Position numbers and translations under genes: made by a program. From the NCBI RefSeq assembly GCF_901709675.1, contig NC_051101.1, positions 3,032,501-3,096,500 on the forward strand: a DNA stretch of 64,000 nt, read 5' to 3'. Shown here piece by piece: positions 26,215 through 37,295 of this stretch (the first letter of the stretch is position 1; every line of letters begins with the position of its first letter). Origin of the DNA: Syngnathus acus. Taxonomy: Eukaryota > Chordata > Actinopteri > Syngnathiformes > Syngnathidae. The notes under the pieces are model-generated. The model saw only the letters and a list, made by a program, of their open reading frames with translations. It ran no database searches and had not been told where the DNA came from.

Positions 26215-29200
26215 TCACTCGCGCAGGCTGTTGATAGAGGCACAGATCTTGAGGGCGGGTCCCAACTTGATGTTCATGGTGGAGATGAGATGGTCCTCTC
26301 GGAGAAGCAGTAGCGCCTGCCCGTCGATTTCCTGCGACAAGAAGTGAGCGGCCAGCTCCTCGCAGCCTAGACAGAAGGATTTTTTTTTTTTTTTTTTTTA
26401 AACACGAGTCTTGCTTCGTGATGTAAAATGTCAAAATGAGAGTGTTCCAACCTTGAAGCGACGAGATGAACCTGCAGACTTCCTCCACGCTCCATTGGGC
26501 CGGAGTGGCCGACAGGAAGCCGGCCGTCTCCATGGGGAGGCTCCCGGGAGCCGAGGCGGCGTCCGACTGGGGAGCGTTGTCCTGCTCGGCTCTGGAGCAC
26601 GAGCGCGAGTGAGAGGAGCTGGGAGAAAGAGACGGCGTGTCCTCTTCCTCCTCGTCCCCGTCGCTGGACGCGTCCTCCGAGCGGCTGGAGTCGGAGCGGC
26701 ACTAAAACACCCGGACGAGTCAACGGGACGTCTCCAATGAACCCGAAATGCCCGTTTTTGAATTCTTTGTTACCTTAACGTTTAGATGCTGGCTGGACAA
26801 CTTGCTGCTGTTTGAGCTGCTGCGGCGAGGGGGCCCGCGGCGCCTGGTCGCATTCTCAGTCGTGGCCAGGGGGGGCACCGGCGTCGCGTCATCGCTTCGT
26901 CCCCTGCTCGACTTGTAGCGTTTTCGGAAGCTTATGTTGTACCTGTTCACAACAAAGACACATTGAGTTGTAGTCAGACCCAAGAGAAGATAACTAATCC
27001 AGTGATCTAAAACTCATCTTCATTCAAGTCTGGTGTGAACAACAAAAACTTGGGCAAGGTTCCAATTGCGGCGCCATCATAGAGCAATCCAACCCGATTG
27101 CCAAACAAACGAGTTTGTGATCTAACACACAGATGATTGTTGACTTGCTCAACACATTAGCCGTATCTGCGGTTAGTGTGTCATATGATCTTTTCAACCC
27201 TATGAAAGGGGATGATTGACTCAAGTACACCTGCACACTATTTGCCTGTTAGATTATCCATGTAACAACATTATTCACGCAGGACAAAGAGTTCCAATAT
27301 GAGCGGTTCCATGAGGTTTGCTGCGATGCATTTTACTCAGTGGAGGCGTACCTCTTTGCGCAGGTGTTGGAACAGAACCTCTTGGTTCCTCGGAACTGGT
27401 TGGCTGGCGCCAGGCTCGAGCAGTACTCACACTTCAATACTAAAAGAAAAGGGGAAAGGTAAGGCATTGAGGGAACCTTATTCACACAGGTGAATTCACA
27501 CAACCTTATTGTGTGAGTGTGTGTTAGCGTTAAGTCACTTACAAGGTGGGCCGTTTTCGGCGCGGGCGCCCAGTGCAAAGTCCCGATCTTTGAGGAGCCC
27601 TGCGACCTTCCAAATTAAACAAACAAAAAACACTGTTCAGGATATGGCAACTTCTACCAAGGCTTCAATATTTATCACCCGCTTCATTAACAAGTGTTGC
27701 GTAATATGTTGCTGTTTATGCAGCACAAATGATTATTTCGGAACCATTAGTCCAGGCAAGTAATGAGGGAAGAGGGTGGGCGGAGCCATTTCCAAGCCGA
27801 GCGGCCTGAGAGGGAGTTTATGTAGTGAGGCTGAAATTGTTTGGCACGTCATTAAATTCAGTTACAGTCTTCATCAAGTGAAATTGTATTTGTCTGAAAT
27901 GTCAATAAAACTAATGGAGACGGCTGCCCACGTGGTGGTTTTTTGAAAACGACAATCTCATTAAGAAAGGAGCTGACGATAAAGTCTTACGGGGAAAGGC
28001 TCGGCTCCCTCCTGGATGACGAAGCCCTCGATGAGGTGGGTGAGGACTTGCGGCTTGACCACGGCCTGGGGGAGCGGCGCCCGCTCTTTGTCGCCGTGGA
28101 CGCCCCTCGACAGCGGCAGGCTGGGCGCCAACGGGAAGGAGGCTGCGGAAGGGGGAGCTGCTGAGGATGGAGGGAAAGAATTGGAGTAAAGTTGAATTTG
28201 GTTATTCGTGATACACGGATATATTTTATATACTCAGCATTGTCCTGAAAAAAGTCCATATCGGTCAGGCCCGAGTTTACGTACCAGATTCCTTTGTGGG
28301 TGCTGGAGTTAAAGCAGGAGTGGCGTCCTTATTGGGAGCAGATTCTGAAGATACCGCCGTCGTCTCGTTGGGTGCTTCGCAGTCTGACTTTCTCTTCAGG
28401 GAGCCATTGACGGACTTGTTCTATCAGAAAAAGTTTATTTACAGCCGTCGCTCAAGCTCGCTTAAGGAACAGATTCCGAATGAGCTTACCACAGGTGCGG
28501 AAGTGTTGTGCGAGACGGCGTTCATGTTCTCCTGGGCTGCCAGGTTTCGCACCTGCGCCAGGGCCACAGCCTGCACGCCGCCCGCCATGCACTGCCGGGC
28601 CCCCACCAGCTGCACGGGAATGTGCGGGTGGTTGTGGGCCGCTTGGCTGTTGCCGGGCGGCGCCGGGAGAATTGGGAGCGGCTGGCGGGGGGAAACCTGC
28701 ATGGGTAAGCGGTGTCCGTGCGCCGTCTTGGGCTGGATGGGCACGGGACCTTTGTCTGCGGCGGCCTGCTGGAGGGGCTGCACCACCAGCGTCTGCGTGT
28801 TGACGTTGGCTTTGGGCGCCACCGAGCTGATGGAGTAGCCCTGGGTGGAGGTGGGCACATTGGAGGTGGGCACCAGGATGACGGGAGCGGCCGAGGATGA
28901 CAGGAGGAGCTGGGAAAGGGGGAGCGCTGGGGAGGCGGAGGGCGCCACCGAGGCTGCGGGAGCGGCCATCGCCGGCTGGGTGGAACCTTTGACGGCGATC
29001 GCGTTGCCCGACGATTTGGCCGCTTGCTGCTGCTGACTGAGGGGAAAGGCGCCCGGCTCTTTTCTGTCGGGGACCTCCGACTTGATGGCGAGTGCTCTGG
29101 GAGTGGACACACAGTGCAAGGCCAAATTCTGCACCTGGGAGACAAAAAAAGTTTGCTTTTGGTTCCTGCGAGCTTAGTTTACAGTACTGAAGGCCAGCAA

Positions 29201-30297
29201 TATTAATAAACCAATAAGTTGACTTGACTTGAGTGTGATGTTGCTCCAACCTGATCACTTTCTGGCTGAGCTTTGGCTGAGGTAGGAGCTTCGGTCTGCT
29301 GCTGCTGTTGCTGCTGGGTCTGGGCCACTGTTGCCACGGTAGCTGTTGCTGTGCCCCCGGGCATGAAGATGAGCTGTGAGGCCAGAGGAGCCCTGAGGGA
29401 ACGGTTCACCTGCAGGACAGAGTCTCGTTGTTACAATGAGCCAGGCAGCACAACTTATCCGTGTTGTATCGACTCACCCGAAGATACATCTGCCCCTGTC
29501 CTGGCGTGTTTCCCCCCAACAACACTGACTGGTTGAGGGCAGTTGTTGTCGCGGAGGTGGCTGTCCCGTGGGGACGGGGAGTTACGCCGGCTCCCCCCGC
29601 TGACGTGGTGCTGAGATTCACCTGGGGGTAAAAACATTCATTCTGATTCAGATGTCGAGTTCGCAGATCAATGCAAACGAGTGGTGATAAGAAAGTGTAC
29701 AGTGGTGGCCGCCTGGGAGATGCTGCTACTCGGCGTGTTAGACTGGCGGCTCGCGGCGAGTGTAGCCTGGTTGGAAAAAACAAAACATGAAGAAATCCCT
29801 AAAACAAGCACAGCATATTTTAACCAGAATTTACACTAATAGTATTTTTTTTTTTACTGTTGAGGAGGAAGTAGTACACCAAAAATAAGGAAAAATTGGA
29901 TTGCCTTGCTAATGTGGAGGAATTGTGTACTTCTGATTCCTGCCTACCTGTTGCACAGCGGCCAGGTTATGCAGTTGAGCGTTGTTGATCTGCTGTTGTA
30001 GCATGAGTTGCTGGAAGTACTGCGCCGCGTTCGGCTGTCTCTGCAAGGCTTGGAGAGCCTAAAAACGAGCATGTCGTTAGATACAGAATGCAATCGTGGA
30101 TTTCACGCCGTATGCAAAGGAGCTCGGGCACGAACCTGCACAGCCTGTCGCTCGTAGAGGGACATGTGGGCTATCTGCGGTGGGCGGGAGGTTCTGCTTG
30201 TTTGAGGGTTTCCATTGGTGGTACTGCTGGTGCCGGTGGTAGTGGTGGTGGTGTTGCTGTTGTTTGTGCCGGTGTTTTGGTCCTCACTTGCATCCAT
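26215..30297 (-). CDS. phc1: polyhomeotic-like protein 1
   Basis: Subunit of Polycomb repressive complex 1, which compacts chromatin and polymerises through its SAM domain. Exons (minus): 30136-30297, 29948-30058, 29701-29766, 29478-29621, 29251-29409, 28490-29134, 28285-28420, 27991-28160, 27543-27606, 27352-27439, 26774-26942, 26452-26701, 26215-26366. The N-terminal half is Ser/Thr/Gln-rich with a polyglutamine stretch near 29300. The conserved HD1-like segment lies near QVLTHLIEGFVIQEGAEPFP. An FCS zinc finger follows (CEYC...FCSNTCAKR). The C-terminal SAM domain starts WSVEEVCRFISSL and ends LGPALKICASINSLRE. The ATG at 30297 follows an acceptor (TTCTAG), so at least one 5' UTR exon lies upstream; a donor at about 30868 fits it. 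Orthology rests on these domains and on m6pr next door. Confidence 0.95.
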
Positions 30298-31153
30298 TTT
30301 GGCCACTAGAAATAGTGAGCAGTGTCAACAAAATTGAATCAATGGACACACCTCACAAAAGGTTGCAACTGATCGAGGGTGCTGATGCTGCGGTGCGTCC
30401 ACACAACTGGCAGGAACTAACTTTTTTTTTCCATGCAGATGCTTATCACTAAACAGTGTTCTTTAAAAAGCAGAAGACTGAGCCGACCTAAGCGCACTGA
30501 AGGACCTGACCACCAACAACTTGATTTTCGATTTCCGAAAGAAGTCAACCTGGGAGCGTAAAGCACGAGAAAAAAAAAAAAAAAAAAAGCATCATTGGGA
30601 TTGGTCCGTCCAGCTAAAAGGCTACCAAGATCGGGCGAACAATAGATTTGGCTAAGTATGACCCTTAAAATGCTGAGTATAAATTTAAATGATCAGAAAA
30701 ATACGGACGTTTATGGGATCAAGCGACGGCCATGGTGAAAGTTGATGATTCGCTTCCTAGGCGCTAACTAGCCGCGCTAGCATTTAAAGCTACATTGCGA
30801 GCAAACATACAAGAAGTCATCATGAGCGTGTGCAATCTCGAAAAGGCGTGCTTGTGTCTTTACCTCTTTTCTTGGTCAAATTTCACTCCTATTTGCAGGG
30901 ATTTGTAATCCCGACGGTTTCGATTTGAAACCCAGACGCGGAAAGCCTTTTATTGGCTTTTTGGTTCTAAAAAGATAAACCGCCCCCCAACAGGTCGATT
31001 CTTCATCTTCTTCCTCGCTGGAATGTTTGGAGCTGTGTGAATGATTTAAGCAATGCTGCCATCTACTGGACGGTTTACCTTTAGCATTTACTTTGTCGAG
31101 GGCGTTCGGACCATGCAGCTGACGTCATCAGCCGCGCCCATTAGCTTGGCGGC
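30298..31153. promoter_or_regulatory. phc1 5' UTR intron and promoter region
   Basis: On minus, a donor-like AAAAGAG|GTAAAG near 30868 marks a likely non-coding first exon, with transcription starting somewhere around 30.9-31.0 kb. The transposon remnant begins within about 200 bases of this promoter. Confidence 0.4.
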
Positions 31154-31235
31154 CATCTTGCCGGTCAACATTTCAGCGCCGGTCAACGACTCACACACGC
31201 TTTCTTGTTCCATCTGCTGCTATTTGAGCTTGAAA

Positions 31236-32501
31236 ATGCCGGAAACCTGCTGTGCTGTTGGATGTAGCAATAGACGAGGCGATAAACCAAATCTTAGCTT
31301 CTATAGATTTCCGGCAAACATCCAAAAACGCGATAAATGGATCGCGGCGATTCGTCGTGAACGATGGAAACCTACGATTTACACAAGGATATGCAATGAG
31401 CACTTCATATCAGGTATGTAAACAAACTATTCACCCCTGATTTGTTTCACAAAATGTGAAATAATACAATATGGGATGATACAAATATGATTGTTGAAAA
31501 TGCTGGGTGCATTTTTAGAAAGGCAGCAAGAGCAGCAAGGCAGGGAATGGGATGATTTCTTCAGTTCACCCCCCCCCCTCCGTTTTTATTTTTTGTTTCT
31601 TTTTTCATGATGCTTCATCTGATTGGCTTGAAAACTTTATCAATGTAAATATTGAACTTCATATTGGAATTGAACAATTAATTCTCATGAGTGAATGCAT
31701 TAGGAAATTTCAAAAAAAATTATGAACCTTGTGAAAAAAAATTTTTAATGAAGCATTTTTGAACAAGAGGCTTTTTGTTACTTCATTTGGCACAAGGTAA
31801 AATCTACATTGATAAAGTTTTCAAGCCATTGGCACAAGGTTAAAATTTTTATTGGTTAAGTTTTCAAGCCAATCAGATGAGGCATCATGCAAAAATAAAC
31901 AAAAAATAAAAATGGTAGCAACTTGAACAGACAGGTAAAGTATCTGAATGATTTCACTCTATTCAGTTTTTTAATATGTCAAGTTATGAAATGCCATTAC
32001 GAAACAAATCGAACTGGGTATATCCCCTTCAACAACGTGCTTAATATTTATGGTAGTCATTATGAATAATGTGATTGTTTAATTGTTTCAGGTGCAAAAA
32101 GCGAAGATCCACTATCCCCAGACTATGTGCCAAGTATATTTGAGCATACCCAGTCACCTCACAAACGAAAACTCAAATGTTCATTGAAGATCTTTGAGAG
32201 AAGACAAAATCTCAAGCAGCGCAAGAGAGACCGCGAGAGGGTATTGGCAGCAGCAGCAGCACTTGTCAATATTTCCCAGTCTGTCCCTTGTGAAAATGAT
32301 CAACTACCCGCTGGTGAAGATGTGGTGCACGCTGAGATTCGAAAAGAAGGCATGGTGACTACTGCCACACAGACGGATATCACTGGGGAAGCAATGGATT
32401 CCCTCACTGCAGAGTGTAAAAATCTGCGTGCAGAACTTGATGAACTGAAGGACAGTTTGAAACGCTGTACATGGAATGAAGCAGATTCTCTTGATCATTG
32501 A
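31236..32501 (+). CDS. THAP-domain protein, truncated transposase-type
   Basis: Two exons, 31236-31413 and 32092-32501, with clean donor (TCAG|GTATGT) and acceptor (TTTCAG). Exon 1 encodes a complete THAP zinc finger (C2CH): METCC-like start with CCAVGC, FYRFPAN, RDKWIAAIRR and CNEHF. Exon 2 encodes a basic stretch (LKQRKRDRER) and a coiled coil (LTAECKNLRAELDELKDSLK), then SLKRCTWNEAD and a stop a few codons later. In fish relatives I recall the same coiled coil leading into a helix-turn-helix and a DDE_Tnp_4 transposase domain, so this copy keeps DNA binding but has lost catalysis. It could be an inert fossil or an expressed DNA-binding repressor; nothing here decides. Confidence 0.75.
31583..31911. 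mobile_element. nested hairpin MITE in the THAP gene intron
   Basis: TTTTTATTTTTTGTTT followed by ATGATGCTTCATCTGATTGG at the left is matched in reverse complement at the right (CCAATCAGATGAGGCATCAT then AAAATAAACAAAAAATAAAAA). The arms run about 60 or more bases inward (CTTGAAAACTTTATCAATGT and its inverse near 31805-31830). No coding capacity. It sits wholly in the single THAP intron. Confidence 0.75.
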
Positions 32502-33979
32502 CTTGGATGGCTTTGAGACATTGGTCCTGGTCGTTGCCTTAAAATTCGAGGCCGTAATTCGCCCAGCTCTTTGTTGAAACCAAGTTGTTGATGTTGCTTG
32601 GCCCCTGGACTCTTCTTCAACCGCAGATATCTGAAAAACATTTTAATAAAAGTTGTTTTCACTATGATTAGATTATTTGTAACAGGTTGGAGAACAATAA
32701 ATTATTTATGATATATATATTAATTACGAAAGTGCGAAAAAAATACAAACCTGCTCTCTGGTAATGGAATGTAACTTTTCCAGCTCTGACCAGCATTTTA
32801 GTGCAAGTTCATCTGGGCTGAGTTTCATATTGCCAGAATCGTACAGCTGTGAGAGAGGTACAGGAAGCTTTCGCTTCACTGCCCTTGGCACAAAGTTGTC
32901 AGCATAGTCAGGGACAATGCTCAAAATTGCTGGTCTTCCACCGCATTCAGACAAAGCCTTGTAAAAGGCAGCTTTCTGCTCTTCAGTTGGTGGAGGAACA
33001 TTCAGCAGTTTTCTCGCAGCACTTTCCTCAGGAGTTGAAACTTCTGACTTTCGTTTCTGGGCTGGACGGGCAAAACCGATATTGCATCCTTCAGCATATT
33101 CTATGTGCGATGCTGATGGTTTCAGCCACTGACAAGGTAGTGATGTGCATGAAGTGGCCGTCTTCATACGTATTAATGTCTCCAGGGCGAACAGGGATGC
33201 TGCTGAATGTGAACATGTTTCACCCAATCCAGCCATGCAGGTACAGTGGCAGCACAGGATCTGACCATCTTTCGCTATTGCTACCCAAGGTCTGAGGGGA
33301 GGATCATTCATCCGTTGAGAGTGTTTTACCTGAAACAGATATGACATACCTTATATTATTATCAGTCCCTAATTTGGATATAATATACAAGGCTAGACCT
33401 CTTACTGTCCATTTATGCATATTTTACCTGGCATTTGGTAAATTTTCTCATGAATCATTCATTAAATTAGCTTGAAAATTTAAACCTGGTTCATTTTGAG
33501 CAAGAGACCAAAAGGAATTATCAAGCATGAATTCTAAAAAGTATTTTTGTAGAAATTGTTGCATAAGCTCTATACTGAATAGTTGGAAATTATGTAATGT
33601 TTTATTGTAGGAATTCATTTCTCAGATTTCAATATATTTTCCTTACCTTGGTCATGAGAAGAAATCGATTCTTGTTTGGAATCTGCCATATCAGCCCATC
33701 ATGCACAAAACCTGCTGTAAAATACTTGTAGGCATCCAGACTCTTGTATGCCTTAAGGTCCTTTCCAGTGTACGGAGATGGTGAATCGACGAGGTAATTA
33801 TAAATATCTGGATGAGAGAGATCAGGCAGGTCGGCTGTTGCAAAATGCTCAGGTGATTTTAGCATGCTTCTCGGTAAAAGGTACGGATCCGTTGTGCCAA
33901 CAAGGTTCAACTTATCTCGGTAACGTTTCTTGGATTCTTCATCCAAATGCCCAACTTCATTGGATAGCAAATCAGCCAT
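32304..33979 (-). pseudogene. SWIM zinc-finger / YqaJ-nuclease gene, truncated
   Basis: Exons on minus: 33647-33979, 32751-33329, and from 32630 downwards, all with good splice sites and matching phase. Exon 1 starts MADLLSNEV and has GLIWQIPNK. Exon 2 carries a SWIM finger, CCHCTCMAGLGETCSH (CxC...CxH), and a linker rich in charged residues. Exon 3 opens the YqaJ/lambda-exonuclease-like domain with TTWFQQRAGRITASNFKA, the recognisable first motif, then SKSMIKRIC; from there the frame runs antisense through the THAP exon to a stop at about 32304 and no further YqaJ motif appears. Catalytic Asp/Glu/Lys motifs of the nuclease are therefore missing. Partner of the THAP gene in the same element. 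Confidence 0.7.
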
Positions 33980-34072
33980 AATTCGGATGAAATCGGTGAA
34001 AATGTAGCGCAGAAATCAAACTGAATCTGTACGAACACGTAGGAACGAGCTGACCGGTTGACCGGCAAGATG

Positions 34073-34912
34073 AAGGTGACTGCAAAAAGTACAAACTATT
34101 GTGGCGTAAACAAATATTTTTTTGGCTTGATCCAGGACTCCCACAGATTAGTCACTAAATAATATTAAACGACGCTGGAATTGATGCAAACCAAGCAGTG
34201 ACATCATGGGTTGTTTTCTCGTTTCAATTTTTAATGAAATTAAATGTAGAAAACAAAACAAAAAAACAAGTCATTCTCATTTATTTCATTGGATGTCCCT
34301 TGACATCATATGGAGTTAAATAACTTTTTCTATCAACTTTGGTCTTTTGCAGTAAAAGTGTATGTATTTTATCAAAATATACTCACACATACTGTGTGTC
34401 TTATTTTCATACATCTGCGTACATTTGCCTTTAGAGAGATGTAAAGGGAACTGATTTGGATTAATTAGTAGCTGTTTTATTTATATATTAAATATGTAGG
34501 TCATATTCTAACTGTAACAGTTTGTGACTAAGAGAATTGAAACCATTTAATTCAGCGGTGTTAAAGCCCAAGCCGTCATAGCTAAATATGAACATTCACA
34601 TTATGTAACCCGTCCTAAACTAAAGTTTAAAGGAGCAGCAGAGTTTCATGGCCCACAGTAGATAGTTTTAACATTCTCTGACATAAGCATGGGGGGAAAA
34701 AATGCTAAATATATTGTATCAGGCTAAGCAGGTAGAAACTTAAGTTTCTTCAGATTTCTTGAGACGAAGCCTCATCGTAAACCTGGACGAATCCCTCGTT
34801 TGTTTACCATCCAGCGAGGTAACAAACGTGCACTCAAAGCGGACCGAGAACGGAGTTTCATCAAAGCTCTCAGTAAAGTCACACAGTGAAAAGCTACTGA
34901 CTGGCCACCGGC
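34073..34912. other. spacer between the element and m6pr
   Basis: AT-rich, no gene seen; the right part is probably m6pr 3' UTR. Confidence 0.4.
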
Positions 34913-37295
34913 TTACATCGGTAACAAGTGGTCGTCCCTTTCTTCTGGCTCCTCGTCCAGGGGCTCAGTGGACACCCCCGTGTAAGTCGGAGGCTCCTCT
35001 CGATCTCGTGAGCGGCACACAAAGTCGCAACCGTCCTGTTGAGAGGATCGTGTGTGCAGAACGTTAGTAAACTCTGGAGAAAAATCATGCCTGGGTGATT
35101 ACGTTGAATTGAAAATAGGAATAACGCGTGCGAGTATCTTTAGCATTCACACAATTAGAAGTTGGAGTTGATGCGACAACGTTGACGGCGACTCGGGACT
35201 TACTGCCGAGAGATTGCCGACCTCTCTCCAGAAAGCATAGTTGGGAAACTGCTCCATGCCTTTAGCCCCCACGATGAGCCGCTGGTAGAGGAACCCTCCA
35301 ATCAGGTATACGGCCACAAGACAGACCACGCTGGAAGATGAATTGAGAATGAGAAATGGTGTACTCAAGAGTGGATAGGAAAAATCTACACACCATGTGT
35401 TCAAATGCCAGGAAACATTTTGTCCTTTTACCCATATGCAAATTATTTTTTTTCCCAGTTAAAAATAGAGATAATGTGTTTGCACAAGTGTGCACACCCT
35501 CATAACTGACATGTGGCTTTGTTCAGAGTATTGTTTTAGTAGGTTGAGTGTATTACATCCCATCCTGCGATGTACTCACACAATAAGTATGATGGAGCCG
35601 GTGCTGAGTTTGTACTCAAGAGGCGGACACACGGCACTGGTCTCAAGCTTGAACTGGTAGAAGCAGTTCTGCACCCGTTCCCTGTTCTCTTGCACAATCT
35701 CCAGCTGGCCCTGAAAATAGATGATGGTAAAATTCCTTAAAAATAAAAAATAAATCTTTATACCTTGTTTCTGCGGCTTTTGTGTGACACAGATATGATT
35801 GCCTAGTTTTGTTTGCAATGACTATATGGTAATGACAATGAATGCATTTGTGAGACACCTTCTTTCCCAGCACAGGAATGGCCTTACATTTTTTTGTCTG
35901 TGTTCTAAATCCACCTACTCACCACTTCAAAATTCCGGTTGCAGAAAATCATCAGGATGGCTTTTCGCTGTTCCTGAGAACAGTGGGTATCGTAATTTTC
36001 TCCGTTGCCGTAGAGCAGCCACACATAGTCACCTACAAAGAAGAAGTCCAAAAAAAAAAAGAAATTTAGGAACTACAATGAGAGAGGACAAATGACAGAA
36101 TCATGCTGAAAGAATTAAATGGACGCTTAATATGTCAATATGTGCCCATATAAAACGGTGGGAACGTTGCGTATGTGGTTTGAACAGCAACTCACTTCCT
36201 CCGATGACTTCTGTTGCGTTGTACATGCCAATCACGGTGATTTTCTTCTCAGTTTTCTCTCCTTCCACTTGAATGACGCCGGCTCCGGGAACCCCGCCTG
36301 CATCGGCGCACAACCGGAAAACATACGAGTACTTGGCCTCTCCAATCTTGGCCTCCGCTGAAAAGCTATCGTGAGGGAGATTTACATTAGTGAACGTTTG
36401 CATTGCTCGTGGGCGTCGGAGCTTGACTTACTTCCTGTGACTGAGCGACTCTATTCGCTGGAGGACTTTGCGTTCAGACTCGGACTCAAATGTAAGTTTA
36501 CAGTTTTTGGTGGTGCTGTCAGCGTACGCTCCACTTCCTTGCAGGACCAGCTGGACCACCAGTGTCCACACCAAGAGACACCTTCCGATGGGATGCGTCA
36601 ACACCTGAAAAAATACAAAATTAAGTGTCTATCACCCCCTCTGGTGGTAATCAAAAGAGTCACAGCCTAAGTACATTTCAGTTGTATTTCCCTTTTAAGT
36701 ACATAAGAATATGACCCATAGTAAGACACTACTAGAGAAAAGAATGCAAATAAAATACTAATTCTACGTCTACTTTTGAATTATGAAATCTAATTCAATC
36801 AGATTTAGGACTTCTCATTTTTTCAAGGGAGCAATTTTTCAGGTCAGTATTACATCAAATTTATTTACCTAGCATTGCAATAATATTTTAGGTCGTTTTT
36901 GTTAAATACGAATAAAACATTTTTACTGTGATTGTACATAGTATCTATGTAACGGAAACGTCTGAAAATCTACATGAGCAAAATACAGTATTGATTCAAA
37001 GTACTAATGGACTCAAAAACAACGTGGCATTTAACGGCTTCAAAGATATGGTGATGACGTTTCGTGTTAATGGATAATGAAGTCTACCGATGAGCAAAGA
37101 TCCTCCTTGAGACCATTTAAGGATCCAAGCAAAGAACTTATTGTACTGGTGCGTGTATGTTTCATCAGGAAACAAACACTTGAACTGCAATCGTAACAGT
37201 AGTAACAGCTTCCAAACGTAGGAGGCTTTTTGCTAAGCTTAACAAATAAGGATCAGGGGGAAAGTGTGAGCAGTATCTCGTTAACGTACCTGCAT
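34913..37295 (-). CDS. m6pr: cation-dependent mannose-6-phosphate receptor
   Basis: Carries lysosomal hydrolases from the trans-Golgi to endosomes. Exons (minus): 37290-37295 (only Met-Gln), 36432-36604, 36196-36366, 35923-36032, 35580-35710, 35204-35330, 34913-35035. A signal peptide follows the start ([18 protein letters not shown]). The lumenal P-lectin domain has the family's cysteines and the segments [13 protein letters not shown] and [13 protein letters not shown], which carry the Arg, Glu and Tyr used in sugar binding. One membrane helix ([18 protein letters not shown]) leads to [20 protein letters not shown] and the tail DGCDFVCRS...[10 protein letters not shown]. The tail keeps the acidic-dileucine sorting signal and the palmitoylated cysteine region. 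Start choice: ATGCAG|GTACG joins in phase with exon 2. phc1-m6pr adjacency is as in human. Confidence 0.96.
35378..35530. repeat. partial copy of the TCTACACACC MITE family
   Basis: AAATCTACACACCATGTGTTC at the left and GTGTGCACACCCTCATAACT...ATGTGGCTTTGTTCAGAG at the right match parts of the elements at 16115 and 55196. It lies in an m6pr intron. Confidence 0.6.

Larger units (their letters stand above)
31154..34072. mobile_element. two-gene THAP + SWIM/YqaJ DNA-transposon remnant
   Basis: CATCTTGCCGGTCAAC at 31154-31169 and its exact reverse complement at 34057-34072 bound two convergent genes. Plus carries a THAP DNA-binding gene, minus a SWIM-finger gene running into a YqaJ-type nuclease domain. 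This gene pair is what I know from ISL2EU/PIF-Harbinger-like and similar fish DNA transposons, where the THAP gene goes on into a DDE transposase; I cannot assign the superfamily without a search. Here both genes stop at a shared point (about 32481-32487), so the DDE domain and most of YqaJ are gone. Outer termini and target-site duplication could not be fixed: beyond the 16-base match the flanks diverge. Confidence 0.7.

Noticed and set aside
28452-29258. Long minus-strand frame of 268 codons within phc1
   Set aside because: It is an out-of-phase frame over the GC-rich, repetitive phc1 exon; the neighbouring frame carries the phc1 protein and splices correctly.
31045-34166. TTAA target-site duplication for the THAP/YqaJ element (Kolobok-type)
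   Set aside because: TTAA occurs at about 31045 and 34164, but the sequences just inside are not inverted copies of each other.
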